From the NCBI GenBank assembly GCA_914767715.1, contig OU612071.1, positions 4,586,001 through 4,650,000 of the forward strand: a stretch of DNA of 64,000 bases. Direction: 5' to 3'. Source of the stretch: Membranipora membranacea. Lineage: Eukaryota; Bryozoa; Gymnolaemata; Cheilostomatida; Membraniporidae. Below, one piece after another: positions 36,361 through 47,256 of the stretch (position 1 is its first letter; each line of letters starts with the position of its first letter). The position numbers and the translations under genes are program-made. The notes below the pieces were generated by a model, which saw only the letters and a program-made list of their open reading frames with translations, was not told the DNA's origin and ran no database searches.

Positions 36361-36675
36361 ATGGCTGAGAGCCTGAACATAAACGCTCAGATGTATTCCT
36401 CTCACAAACAGAGAAAGGAGAATACGATCAGGCAATGCCAGCCACAGGCAACTGCTGTGCATACGACCCGCCAGTGGCCATCACCAGAGGTGCATACAAC
36501 CAATCCACGGCAACCACCAATCGTGCACACAACCTACCAGCGCCAACAACCAGCCCTATACTCAACCCACAAGCAGAAATCACCAGCGGTGTATACTACT
36601 ACAAGTACATTTAGGTATTCTCTGACTCAGTTCAGGTGTCTCAGATTATCCTGTTTTGTAGATCACAATTTATAG
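36361..36675 (+). CDS. Gln/Pro/Thr-repeat exon, copy B (open)
   Basis: The frame starts ATG in MAESLNINAQMYSSHKQR and holds five degenerate repeats of about 11 residues with the core VHTT..(Q/R)..P (VHTTRQWPSPE, VHTTNPRQPPI, VHTTYQRQQPAL), ending SPAVYTTTSTF. A donor-like TTTAG-gtattc at 36614 may end the exon before the frame stop at 36675. There is no signal peptide, TM segment or known domain. It could be the first coding exon of the gene whose CAP exons flank it or an independent gene; I cannot tell. Confidence 0.4.
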   Translation: MAESLNINAQMYSSHKQRKENTIRQCQPQATAVHTTRQWPSPEVHTTNPRQPPIVHTTYQRQQPALYSTHKQKSPAVYTTTSTFRYSLTQFRCLRLSCFVDHNL

Positions 36676-38103
36676 ATATCTAGTTGTTCATTCTTAATCG
36701 CTCAAATTATTTCACTGACATAGTTTCGCCTCAATGACTGTAACATGTTGTTTTCAGTTTGACCTTTTGAAAGTGCATGGGATTAACGTAAATGTCTTAT
36801 AGGCAGTAAACCCCTGTTTGAAATTTTGCAAGTTGAAGCAAGTTGACCAAGTTTCCGGCTCCATTTGGAATCAGAGATAAGTTCTGATGTAACAGCTAAT
36901 TCTAGTTCAACACTATTGAAGCCTTCCTCAGTCTAATGGAACCTCGCTGTTTTGAGCTCACACAAGTTTTGTTGAGGTAACTTTGGTTCACCGGCACTGT
37001 GAAGACAAGAAAGGTTTGGTGTAGGAAGGGGTAACCTTGTCACGTGGCTACTTTTTGATAGTGCCCACCCGACAAGCCTCAAAGAGATTGGAAAGAAACC
37101 ATCCAATCACAGCCTTGTCATTAGGAAGCCAGTTTATTTTTCTTTTTTTTAAGCTGGCACTAGACAATGGCTATTCAATCCTCTTGTGCCCCAACATCTC
37201 ATCATCCTTGTGATGAGAGACAAATAACCTATTTATGTATATATTTCTATGGGAACTATTGAACTTGTAAGAGATTTGCAGGTTTATTCCGCAAAAGGAA
37301 TTTCAGTTTCCAGTTATCTCCCCTTTTCTGAAATCAGAGAGAGGAGCCTGATCGAAGGATTGTGTAGTTCCCTGTCTTGGTTTCCATGTGATGCTATAGT
37401 ATAGCATTTTTTGAGCCAAACCTCGTAGTTCTCGTTAATTCTCTGTCAGAGACGAGAATATCTTAACCTCAAACTAAACAGTCCTAAGAGTGACGATTGT
37501 TGACTATAAAGTTTTGCAACTGGCTGACTACCTTGGCCTTCACTCCAGGCTAGTGTTTAGATCACTGCTAGTAATGTTATGATCAACCAAAAGAGTAACT
37601 TACCATACCTCGCTATTTGCTGCCTTCTAACTGGCGTGTTTAATCCGGTGCTGTGAGTACATTTTTTTTTGTCCGACAGAAAGCTAAACAATAAAGCTAA
37701 GGTGGAGCGTGGGTCAAAGCGATTGTTGCCACATAGTTAAGTGGACTTTAATAGTTACGGTGGCCCGCTGTAATTTTTTTGTGGTTGATTACATCGATAT
37801 AAACTCTAATTTCATTGAATGACTAAAATGGATCAATAAAATGGTTGCTATTTTTTCATCTTGTTGAGTTACCCCCCCCCCTCCCTCAGATGCATCAAGT
37901 TCTTCATGTTGGTACTACAATACCATAGTTGACATTAAATCAAGACAGATCATCTTTGTCTGTTGTATTTCCATCCTACTGGTGACCTGACTGTGTCTTG
38001 AGACTCTAAATGCAGTCAGAACGGATCAGATTTGACATTAATGGATGGCACATTATATCACTGGTCCCTGTTAATCATGACTATTATCGTATTTTTATGG
38101 CAG

Positions 38104-38145
38104 GTCTACTGTGTTAAAGCAAAGCGGTCACCAGCACAAAGTTCA
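38104..38145 (+). pseudogene. Second CAP exon remnant, copy B
   Basis: After ATTTTTATGGCAG the same phase as copy A gives STVLKQSGHQHK, aligning with SGELKYSGHKYK of copy A. Similarity to copy A stops within the exon. Confidence 0.4.
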
Positions 38146-38149
38146 ATGC

Positions 38150-39410
38150 TTTTTATTATCCCGACCGATCCCATAAGAACTCATCGTGCTAAATGGTTTC
38201 ACAGAAAATAAATAACCAACTTTTGCATCACAGTTGCAAGATTTGTTGTGGCCTCAAAGGTTTTAATTATATCATAGAGATATGGTCCATTGTGTTCCAT
38301 TCTGCTCTCAGGACAAAATGTAGACATAACTTTAGTAAACTAGAGAAGCCTTTGTTGGGTTTGTGATGTCACCTACACAGTAATTATCCAGGTAAGAATT
38401 GTTGATCCCATCAACTGATAGACAGATGTGTTGAATTTTGGCCCAATAGTTGTCGCTGATGCAGCCTTTTGAGACTATGAAAAGCTAAATTGGAATGGGC
38501 CAAGGTTGTATTTGGTTTCGTCCTGAATTATAATCATAGAGTTAATACATACTCTAGAGTGCACAATGTGTACAATAATAGCATTAGTTTTTGTCCTACT
38601 TAATTATTGCGAAATCCATGACACAATGCAATCTGGTTGGGCATGGCTCGTGCCTGTATCATATAACTTATCATTGAGGATATACGTATTAGGTATGGAA
38701 ATTTAGATTTTTAGAGTGCTTAGAGCCATTTTTTCGGAAAAATGTTCATGTGACACTATGTGGATCACTTGCAGGTATTCTCACTTCCTATTCTATAATG
38801 CAACGAAATCCGGTTTTTATGGGTAATGCAATAGTAACTTTGGACAGATCAGTACAGAATACATACATACACTCTGTTAATCCTATTCGCCTAGCCTGTG
38901 GCAACGGGCGTTACCCCTGTACCTGTATGCCACATTATCCGCCACTGGCGGTTGGTTGTTCATTGGGTTATTTATCATCGCTTTATCATTCATCATTTAT
39001 CATTTATTGTCGCTTAATTGGGAAGCTCAATCTCCTGTTTTGAGTGTCATGTCTAGGTCATGTACCATCCTTGAATGAGCATCATTAATTAAATCCTGTC
39101 AGATCTTTCTGTAATGTAAAGTTGTACTGTGTAAATTTTATAAGCTGGTAGCATTTTTTATAAAGATCAGTTGCTAGCGGCATTTTGAATGGAGTAGTCG
39201 TGTCCGAATAAAACCGGAAAACTGCCAACAACACAAATGTCGGAGTATCGTACAAGTTATCAGGTTATATAGAAGGAAAATCGATTCTTAATGACACAAA
39301 GAAAGTCAAAAAGACTAATATAAGCTCAACAGTAAGCCTGTCGCAGAGTCCGAGAGTAATCAGGATTGATTGTTCAGTTATAACTTATTTTTTACCAGTG
39401 GTATGTACAA
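38150..39410. other. Gene-free spacer
   Basis: The open frame 38750-39043 shows no domain; a CATTTATCATT-type low-complexity run lies at 38965-39012. Nothing else recognised. Confidence 0.4.
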
Positions 39411-39419
39411 CTATGGTTA

Positions 39420-41050
39420 GTCAGAGACATTTGTGGTTAAAGGGGGGTTGGATCAAAGTATACCTTCACTTCCTCACACATCCTGTTGTAAAAACTAATT
39501 CCCCATTGGTTAATATTATGCTGGCGGCTTGTAACTTTACTTCTGGTTTTGTGAGTGAACTGAACCTGATGTACGAGTTTAGCTGTACTTTAAACAGACC
39601 TGCTATAATTTTCCTTAGCATCCATATATCTAATTCACAGCTCCTGTCATACAAAGAAACAATATGGTTAATGGACATGCAATCAGTCACACTGTCAAGA
39701 TAATAGGACCATCTCAGAGCTTGGCGTTGTAATTTTCCTATAGTATTCACTATTCACAAGACCAATGATGTGAGGTTACCACACCTGAGAAACTTATTGA
39801 AGAATAGGCTTCCACTAGTTTTATAAGCAGTTATTATGGTCTTAGGCGGCGCCATTGAGGAGTAGCACCAGATCGAATGTGTGCACCAAGATAAGTCATA
39901 CAGTCTGATGTTGGGATTTGATCCGCTCCTAGAGTGAAGTTTTGTTCGGGGGTCATCATCTCAATCTGCATATGCACACACTTTTTACTGTTATAATTCG
40001 TGCCCCATTGTTTTGACCAATCGAACATGGCATTTACATCCTGTTGTAACCTTGCTGGATCATCCGTGATGTCAGCATAGTGTATCATCTGCCTACAGCC
40101 TACAATCTGAGTGCAGGATTCCATTTGGGATATCGTGTATGTAGACTAATATGAGAAGTGGCCCCAGGACAGAGCCCTGTTGGACAAAAAACATACAACA
40201 AACTCCCTGGAGAGCTGACCGTTAGCTGACACCACAGATACCCTGCCCCTAACCTACGCTCTATACAGTCCACAAGTTTACCATTAATTTGATATTGCCT
40301 TAGTTCATATAGGAGCAAGTCATGTGGAATTCTGTCATAAGCTTCAGTAAAGTCAAAGCTTCCCTTATGATAGTTTCGTTAGGAGTGGAGGGCCTTTGCA
40401 GCATTGTGAGTGACATGGAGAAGTTGAGTTGTTGTGTTGACAGCATTGTGAAACCAATGACGTTTTTTCCAATATGATCTCAAAGTCGTTGATGTGATGC
40501 CACATCCTTGAGCTGATAATATGTTCCATGAGATTGCATAAAATGCATGTCTCCACCTTTGAAGACGGGACTTATAAGATATCTCTTCCAAACAGACGGA
40601 CATTTACTAGAGTTCAAGCTAGTGTTCATTAGGATGTGTACACATTCAAGGAATGAATTTGTATACATAGTACTTGTAAGTAGTTGAAAGCGATCTCTGG
40701 CAAGTAATCGGGTCAATCGCATTTGCGGATGTTGATTTTCATGATGAGAGCTTTGACGCCTTCCTTTATATATCAAAGCTTTCCATTGGTGGATAGTTAT
40801 TTTTATCATTGAGATATGTGGCTTTGGCTTTACAGATTCTGCATTTGATAAAAGCATTTAGGTCTTTCAGTTCAGTTCCTGCTCATGATTGCTGCTTGGG
40901 AATTTCTTGTCTGCTTTGAATATATGTGAGCGTTTTCTAATTAGGCGTACAATGTCAAGAGCTATCCATTGGTGACCTCTTGGATGTGATAGGTGTTTTT
41001 AAATAATGCAATGCTATGATTTGATGAAAGATCATCTACAAGGTAGGTGG
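39420..41050 (-). pseudogene. Decayed LINE ORF2 (minus strand)
   Basis: Read from 41050 downwards: WIALDIVRLIRKRSHIFKADK (post-endonuclease linker), ECVHILMNTSLNSSKCPSVW and KRYLISPVFKGGD (RT start), LLYELRQYQINGKLVDCI, YADITDDPARLQQDVNAMFD (YADD region, second Asp replaced), WGTNYNSKKCVHMQI, YLGAHI, and LQRQALRW with CELDIWMLRKI near 39500-39750. At least four frame changes and several stops. CR1/jockey-like; unrelated in position to the plus-strand LINE at 32.5 kb. Confidence 0.7.
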
Positions 41051-41059
41051 ATGCAGGGA

Positions 41060-42465
41060 GTTTGGGAGTTTGTGACAAAAGCACCCTGGTTGGAGGCTAA
41101 GAGAACTAATCAATTTGTTTTGTTTGTTTGCATTTCAGACTCATGTGGATATGCGTCAGGGTGAATTCATAGTAAACTCTGCACACAGTGTTAGTTTACA
41201 GCAATTAGAGGGAGTTGTTTCAAAATTTGGACACGCCTGATTTTTGTAATTTGACTTGATCTGGTAACAAAATGACTATTTTGAGAGTAACAAGTTTTTA
41301 CCATTTTTGTACGACTTGCTTTCCTCCTATGCAAAAGACAAAATAGAAAATATATTATTACGGCCACTTTGCAGTCTTGTTTAAACAGGCTGGAAGCCTA
41401 GAATAATTGATATTGAAGGCAGGCATCTTTGAGTGTACATATGCCAGGTTTTTTTTCCGATCAAAGCTTAGGTTTTCGTCATGTTTGAGTTTTAAAGCTA
41501 CTGTATTTAGCCTTCTAGGAGATTGCCTCCCAGCTGCACACTACATGCCTGCAAACACAGATACATTTATGCTTTTGTTCCTTTGTTTTCGCTAGTCATA
41601 TGTATATGGTGAGTATATTGCTAAAAATGTCCAACAATGTACTTTATCTTATGCTAACAACGGACAAACTATCAGAAACCATTTATTAAAACATGTTACA
41701 CGCAGGACAGGGGAAGAAAGCACACAAGATGCTAACTGAAAGATACCCAGATACCCAGTTAGTGCCATGAAGTTGATGCACTGTGCCAAATCGGCTCCTA
41801 TTCAGAGCTTATTCCATACGGGATAATGATTGTATAAATAGATGAAGTTATACCTACATTGTATAATTACAATTTAATTGAATAAGTTGTCTACGGACAT
41901 ATGGGACTGGGCAAGGTTAAAGTTGTCCTAGTCAACTGATCTCTGATTGATTGTTCACAACTGCGCTATTACTTCAGCTCAGCCACTTCAAGGCACTGGG
42001 CATTGAAGTTTCTTTTCTCTAGATGCATACAGCGGCATGCTGCAGTGCTTTGAATTGTTACATAAACGTCCTTTAATTTTTAGAGAAAAGTGAATGTGCA
42101 TTGGAATTCCTAACACACTATTTGTATATATATATATATATATAATAATTGGAAGGAACCTACATCACCCTGTAAGTCTGTCAGAGACTACGGCATGAGC
42201 AAAATAAAACGAGAGTCGTAAGCTTTGATTCGCAACTGTCAAAAGGTGAAGGCAAACACATAGGCACAGCAACAGAAAGAAAGACAGTGATATAGAAAAA
42301 AAAAACATTGTTTTGTAAAAAATGAATTAGTCAGGAAGAACAAGCACTCCAAACCAAACAGACCAAACAAACAAACTCAAAGTTCTGATAAAAAGTGACT
42401 TGGCAACTTGAGCACAATAAAGTCTCTGTGACTAAGTAAGACAGAGTGCAATCAGTTGCTAGACA
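41060..42465. other. Gene-free spacer with (TA)n
   Basis: A (TA)n run lies at 42123-42145. No coding exon recognised. Confidence 0.45.
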
Positions 42466-42469
42466 GCTT

Positions 42470-42688
42470 TGTAAAGCTAGGCGTAGCGAGGTTTGGTATA
42501 TGGTATACAGTATAATATAAGAGAGCAATTTATTTGAACGTCTACTCACCTATAAAGATGTACTGTAAAGAGGACGAGATCTCGCGTTGACTGTCCAAGG
42601 TCAAGGTTAATAGCCTGTCAGCACTCTCGGTCTAGATGGTACAATTCCGATAAGGTGCTGGTCTGCTAAGATCTCGGATAACCTCACA
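42470..42688 (-). repeat. LTR (3' LTR of the minus-strand half)
   Basis: 219 bp from TGTGAGGTTATCCGAGATC to CGCCTAGCTTTACA, with TG...CA ends. Its last part is repeated at 45520-45586 and its first 26 bases at 49944-49969, which defines both ends. A TATA-like ATATTATACTG is present. Confidence 0.85.
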
Positions 42689-42705
42689 TGCCTTTCCTTT
42701 TCCTC
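42689..42705 (-). other. Polypurine tract
   Basis: GAGGAAAAGGAAAGGCA directly before the LTR TG on the minus strand, the expected plus-strand primer site. Confidence 0.8.
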
Positions 42706-42869
42706 GTCGCCGCCAGGTAGGAGACAATTCGAAGGCAGAATTAATTCAATTTGGACAAATCCATTCCGCAGACTAAAGAGACAAATTTACAATTCAATTT
42801 AATTTACAATTTACAACTCCGCTCTCCAAGCATAATCACTTTAATTTCCCCACTGGGTACATGTGGTTA

Positions 42870-44066
42870 TTAATCATTCTCACAGAGACGGTCTGCCTTC
42901 CGTAGGAGGTCTTCCTCACTATCCTCCCCCTTCGCCAATTTCTTTTTGGCAATGGACTTAGACATGAGGTTTGTCAACTTCTCTTTAATGTCAAGCTTCT
43001 CTTTTAAGGCTTCAAACATGGAACGGGGAGGGGCGGAAGCTGACGGAATTGGAATTGTACTTGGGCTGGTACCGAGTGGTTGACTCATTTCATGCCAAGA
43101 GGTATCTTGACACTCCATTTGTTCCACGGACTCAACGGACTCTCCTTGGGTAATTCTACCCGCAAAGATCTCAGGAAGGGGAGGGGCCTCTGGAATAGCT
43201 AATTCCGCGATCGGGGAGTTAATGGACGCGCTCGAAGGAGCTAATTCCTGGGCCGGGATACTGGGGCAACTTGGCTTCGGGGATGAAGCTACCGGCTCAA
43301 TTGACTCTGCAGGGACCGGGGAACTCGCAACAGGTTTGGCCATAAGTGAGCATTTTAAAAAGTTCATAAATTCTTCTGCCTTGGCCATGGCAGATCTCAT
43401 CTCACTTTCCTGTGCTTGAGCCTCGAGGATGGCTGTGCGCCGCACCTCTATATCACGTCTTTTGGCTCTATAAATTTTCTCGAGCCGTGCCTCCTCGGCG
43501 TCAAGCTCTGCGAGCTGGCCTTCTCGCAATTCCAAATCAGCTTTATAGGAATCAAATACTTCGACCAGATCTTGGGCGGTCTTTTTAGAAGTGGCCGGGG
43601 ATTCGCTGGAGGTATCAGCTAAAGACGGGGCGGGGCGTTTGACTTGTGGGGTAGGCTTAAGCACGGAGGAATAAGTCTTCAAGCCTAGAAGGGACGGGAT
43701 AGTGGCGGTTGGGACCGTGGGAGGGGCCAACGGAACAGATGTGACTTCTGAACCTAAATCTGCTGGGCGGGGGGCTGTGGCAGCGGGGGCTTTTCTCAGG
43801 GGCTTGGGTTTAAATGACTTTGTGCCGTTGGGGGTCGACACTTCAATTAACTTCACTTTGGGATTGCCACAGCTATCTCTAAAGTGACCGGGGCCACCAC
43901 AATTCCAACACAAAACATTAGGGCAATTATCCTTGGAGTGTCCGAACTCTCTGCAATGCTTCCAAAAGCATTTCAACAAAGGACGATATCCAAATGCATG
44001 CTTCGGATTGTGCTTCTTGCACTTCGGGCAGAAAGCCTGATTCTGTGGATACTTACCGTCTGCCAT
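42870..44066 (-). CDS. Extra ORF of the gypsy element: zinc-knuckle/coiled-coil protein (398 aa)
   Basis: Intact frame between pol and the PPT, in the position of env. Residues 14-66 are Cys/His-rich: CPKC, then CFWKHCREFGHSKDNC (C-x4-C-x4-H-x4-C) and a canonical knuckle CWNCGGPGHFRDSC (C-x2-C-x4-H-x4-C). Residues 85-165 are Pro/Ala/Ser-rich and basic; about 170-240 form a charged coiled coil (LELREGQLAELDAEEARLEK); about 245-340 are again Pro/Ser-rich; the C-terminus is a charged helix (KEKLTNLMSKSIAKKKLAK). There is no signal peptide and no TM segment, so it is not an envelope protein. A strong acceptor (TTTTGTCTATTTGCAG, about 44138-44153) upstream suggests expression from a spliced RNA. 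Nucleic-acid binding is likely from the knuckles; its role is unknown. Confidence 0.75.
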   Translation of the reverse strand: MADGKYPQNQAFCPKCKKHNPKHAFGYRPLLKCFWKHCREFGHSKDNCPNVLCWNCGGPGHFRDSCGNPKVKLIEVSTPNGTKSFKPKPLRKAPAATAPRPADLGSEVTSVPLAPPTVPTATIPSLLGLKTYSSVLKPTPQVKRPAPSLADTSSESPATSKKTAQDLVEVFDSYKADLELREGQLAELDAEEARLEKIYRAKRRDIEVRRTAILEAQAQESEMRSAMAKAEEFMNFLKCSLMAKPVASSPVPAESIEPVASSPKPSCPSIPAQELAPSSASINSPIAELAIPEAPPLPEIFAGRITQGESVESVEQMECQDTSWHEMSQPLGTSPSTIPIPSASAPPRSMFEALKEKLDIKEKLTNLMSKSIAKKKLAKGEDSEEDLLRKADRLCEND

Positions 44067-44216
44067 CAGTTATGGCTTGCTTCGCTAGTATGAGTATTCT
44101 TGTACTACATACGGTTAGGGTATTACAGACAATCTGCAAATAGACAAAAGGGAAAATTTCATAAGTTCACATTCATAACCATACAGCAGACATAATTTAC
44201 ACATACAATTACCCTC

Positions 44217-45519
44217 TTAATCTGCAAAGTACACAAAATCGTCTTTCTTGGTAGGCTTAGGTTGCCTGCCTGACCGAGTTACTGCAGGTTTGGTGGGCTG
44301 TAACTCCATAACAGGGTTTCCCATACTAATTGACAAGTCAGCTTCGGCATTAGTTGCCTCACTGATGGTGTTTAACGGCGGCTCAATACTGGGTCCAGCT
44401 AGATTATCAATCGCAATGTTAGTACTAGCGTCATTATCAGTATTAAGCTCTACCTGCAAGTCAAGATTGGGATCAGCTAGATCATCACCCGACGTGTTAG
44501 TACTAGCATTAATTTCATCATTACTATCGTGCAAAGCTACATCATCACCCAAAGCATTAGCACTAAGATTACTTTCACCCGCTACAGGTGCCTCAACCAC
44601 TACTGTATTAGGATCAAAGCTCACACCAGGATTAGCAATAGGCACAATCTCACACCCTTTATCACCTGTTGATTCAAAATACCACTCTAATGCAAGAGGC
44701 ATGATGGAATCGGCTGGCTCACTAATTGGGTGATTGTTTTTCTGTAACAAAAACAAATGTTTACGGCTTCGGCGTACCGTACTTAAGCCTGTTTTAACCC
44801 AATAACTTTGAGGATGTGACTCATCCTTATACAAAACAATTCCTTCCTGACCAGCGTCAGTAGGGGCTTTAACCCACACAATTTGGCCTGGCAATAATTC
44901 TGGCAGATATTTAGCATGGTGCTTTTGATTCCACTTATGAAAAGCATCTTTGCGTTTCTGCAAACAAACCTTCTCAAATTTCTTGTAATCAACTTCAATA
45001 CTTGTGGGATGACCCAGCGGCGTTTTCATACGCCTACCAAACATTAATTCACCTGGTGAAAATCCCTCAGACAAGGGTGTGGCTCGGTAAGCTAACAAAG
45101 CAGAAAAAATATCATCAGATTTTTTCAACAAATTCTTAAAGGTACCAACAGAGCGTTCCGCTAAACCATTACTTTGCGGATAACGAGGGCTGCTAAATCT
45201 TTGGTCGAAACCCCAAGTCTTAGCAAAATCTCTAAAACTCTGACTAACATAGCAACCTGCATTGTCACTTCTTAATAATATAGGCACACCAAAACAAGAA
45301 AATATTGACTTAAATTCTTGAATAACATTATAGGAAGACAGTGACAACAACGGTCTAACTTCAATCCACGTGGTATAATGATCTACAACAAATAGATACC
45401 ACTGGCCTTTAAATTCAAGGGTATCTGAACCAAGTTCTAACCAAGGTCCATCAGGTAAACTACAGTCTTCAATGGGCTCATGCTTAATTTTTCCAAACTT
45501 GGTACAAATGTCACACTTT
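44217..45519 (-). CDS. Gypsy pol, integrase core and C-terminal part (open to the rearrangement break)
   Basis: The frame is open from the break at 45519 (CDICTKFG, last two Cys of the HHCC zinc finger) to TAA at 44217. The DDE triad is intact: D in LELGSDTLEF, D in LLRSDNAGCY, E in NGLAERS, with exactly 35 residues between the last two. After the core come KYLPELLPGQIVWVKAP and a GPY/F-like YWVKTGLSTVRRSRKHLF, then a long Asn/Asp/Ala-rich tail ending RSGRQPKPTKKDDFVYFAD. No chromodomain seen. Strand transfer of element cDNA would be its role. Confidence 0.8.
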
Positions 45520-45586
45520 CAAATAAATTGCTCTCTTATATTATACTGTATACCATATACCAAACCTCGCTACGCCTAGCTTTACA
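45520..45586 (+). repeat. 3' portion of the 5' LTR (plus-strand half)
   Basis: AAATAAATTGCTCTCTTATA through CTAGCTTTACA, identical by eye to the end of the 219-bp LTR; the first ~150 bases are missing. Confidence 0.85.
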
Positions 45587-45598
45587 TGGCGCAGTCGG
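45587..45598 (+). other. Primer-binding site
   Basis: TGGCGCAGTCGG directly after the LTR CA. This fits the tRNA-Ser type used by 17.6/297-like gypsy elements. A (GTTAGTG)n-like leader follows at 45845-45960. Confidence 0.7.
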
Positions 45599-46067
45599 CT
45601 TTAGAGCCAAAATATAAAAATATAAAACCCATATTCGTATCATATTATTTGTTTGTAGACATTGGCTAACCATAAGTTAGTCCAGTGAGTGAAATCCCAT
45701 TCCCGGTCTCCAAAATTGGAAAGTATGCAGGCTTTCTGAAGTTGGGGAAGGCTTGGGATAAACTGTGAATCAGCATCATCTCATGAGAGGAGGTGCAGGT
45801 TCACAGTAAACCACATTGAAATCGTTGGTGATTTTTGTGGTCAGTTTGTGAGTTCGTGAGTTAGTGGTTAGTGAGTTAGTTAGTGGTTAGTTAGTGGTCG
45901 TTGAGTTAGTTTGTGGTGAACTACTAGTGATTAGTAGTAGTTGGTTTGTGAAGTTAGTTTGTTATACTGTTGTTGTATAGTGAACCTGGGGGAATTTGTT
46001 TGTTGTTATTGTTTAAGTGTCCTACCCTAAACAAAACAAAAAGTATATCAAAACCCAAATAGTCACC

Positions 46068-47256
46068 ATGGGCTCGAAATATCGAGACTTCCCTACTTTG
46101 GAGATTAACCCCAAGGACGTATTTGGTTCTTGGAAGTTGTTTTTAGACAGGTTTACTGTCGCAGTAAGGTTTGAAGTTTGTAACAGGGAAACCAAAAAGG
46201 TGACTACTGGATCAGTTGAGACCGAAGTAAACATGTTCAACGAGGAAATGAAGTTATGTGCATTGTTGAAGGCAATTAGTAATGAAGGCTTCCAAGCCTT
46301 GCAGGCCCAAGGTATAGATCTTTCAAGCGAAGAGCTGACCTATGACCAGGTTTTAAAAGCTTTAAAGAACGCTAACGAAAGAGAAGAGTCATTAAATGTT
46401 AAATTATGGAACTTTAACAGTGCTTGTCAGCAGACGAGCGAAGATTGTAGGGATTATGTTAGACGGGTGGAACATTTGTCCCGCACCATAGGCATATTTA
46501 ATCCACTGATAGTTCATTTAGCCCTGAAATCAAAAGGGTGCTAATCAGGAATTGGAAAGAATTAGAAAGACTTTAGCACAGAATATAGTAGTTAATGGCC
46601 TGCAAGATTTAAAATTAAGACGTGAATTAATGGCTAAAAACGACCTTGATTGGGAGTCCCTTTGTAGTATACTGGCCTGCCGTGGTACAGCTGCTGAGTC
46701 GGATCAGAAATTAGAGCGTACCAGTATCATAGTCTCTGCAGTGCCCATTAAACAGGAAGTTGCTGAGGCCAGGTATGACCCAAGGTATTCCCGCCGGGAC
46801 AGTCGTAGTAGCAGTAGAAGTAGGCACGATTCTCGTGACAATAGAAGTAGGCACGATTCGCGTGACAATAGAAGTAGGCACGATTCTCATGACCGGATTT
46901 CACGCAATGACAGTAGAGGCTGTAGCAAGGACAGGCGTGATAGAAGAAAAAGTAAGGATAAGGATGGTAGGAAAGCCCAAGCTAGTAGCGGCTTGAATCA
47001 TTGTTACCAGTGTAGTGATCCCCATCACAGAATTAGAAATTGTCCCCACGCCATTTGTCACTTGTGCCAGAAAAAAAGTCACACAGTAATAGACTGCCCT
47101 TCCAAGTCCAAGTCTAGTAGTAGTGACCAGCCCAAGTCTCTACGTAGCAGTGAACCCAGTCCATACCCAGATAGAGGCCATACATCCAGCCCAAATCACT
47201 TCATGCAAATTAGAAGAGTTAATGTCAATCCTGACAAGCTTTTCGGACATAGTTGA
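46068..47256 (+). pseudogene. Gypsy gag (frameshifted)
   Basis: It starts in perfect Kozak context (CACCATGG) with MGSKYRDFPTLEINPKD. The capsid-like part stays open to TAA at 46542-46544; the rest lies one frame over from about 46552. Then come an Arg/Ser/Asp region with three tandem 27-bp units (RHDSRDNRS, 46820-46895) and two nucleocapsid knuckles, CYQCSDPHHRIRNC and CHLCQKKSHTVIDC, both C-x2-C-x4-H-x4-C. TGA at 47254-47256 ends it in front of protease in the same frame. Confidence 0.8.

Larger units (their letters stand above)
35025..38145 (+). repeat. Segmental duplication copy B
   Basis: Collinear partner of 18290-22390 with scattered substitutions and small indels. It lacks about 0.9-1 kb present in copy A. 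The left edge (TTGTATCAAATGATCAG) coincides with the end of the minisatellite. Confidence 0.85.

Noticed and set aside
42870-44066. Envelope protein call for the extra gypsy ORF
   Set aside because: Position is right for env, but there is no signal peptide, TM segment or fusion-like region, and it has nucleocapsid-type knuckles.
43222-44093. Plus-strand open frames opposite the gypsy extra ORF
   Set aside because: Antisense shadows of the 398-codon minus-strand frame, which has zinc-knuckle motifs.
44248-44733. 161-codon plus-strand frame
   Set aside because: Antisense shadow of the Asn/Asp/Ala-rich tail of the minus-strand pol.
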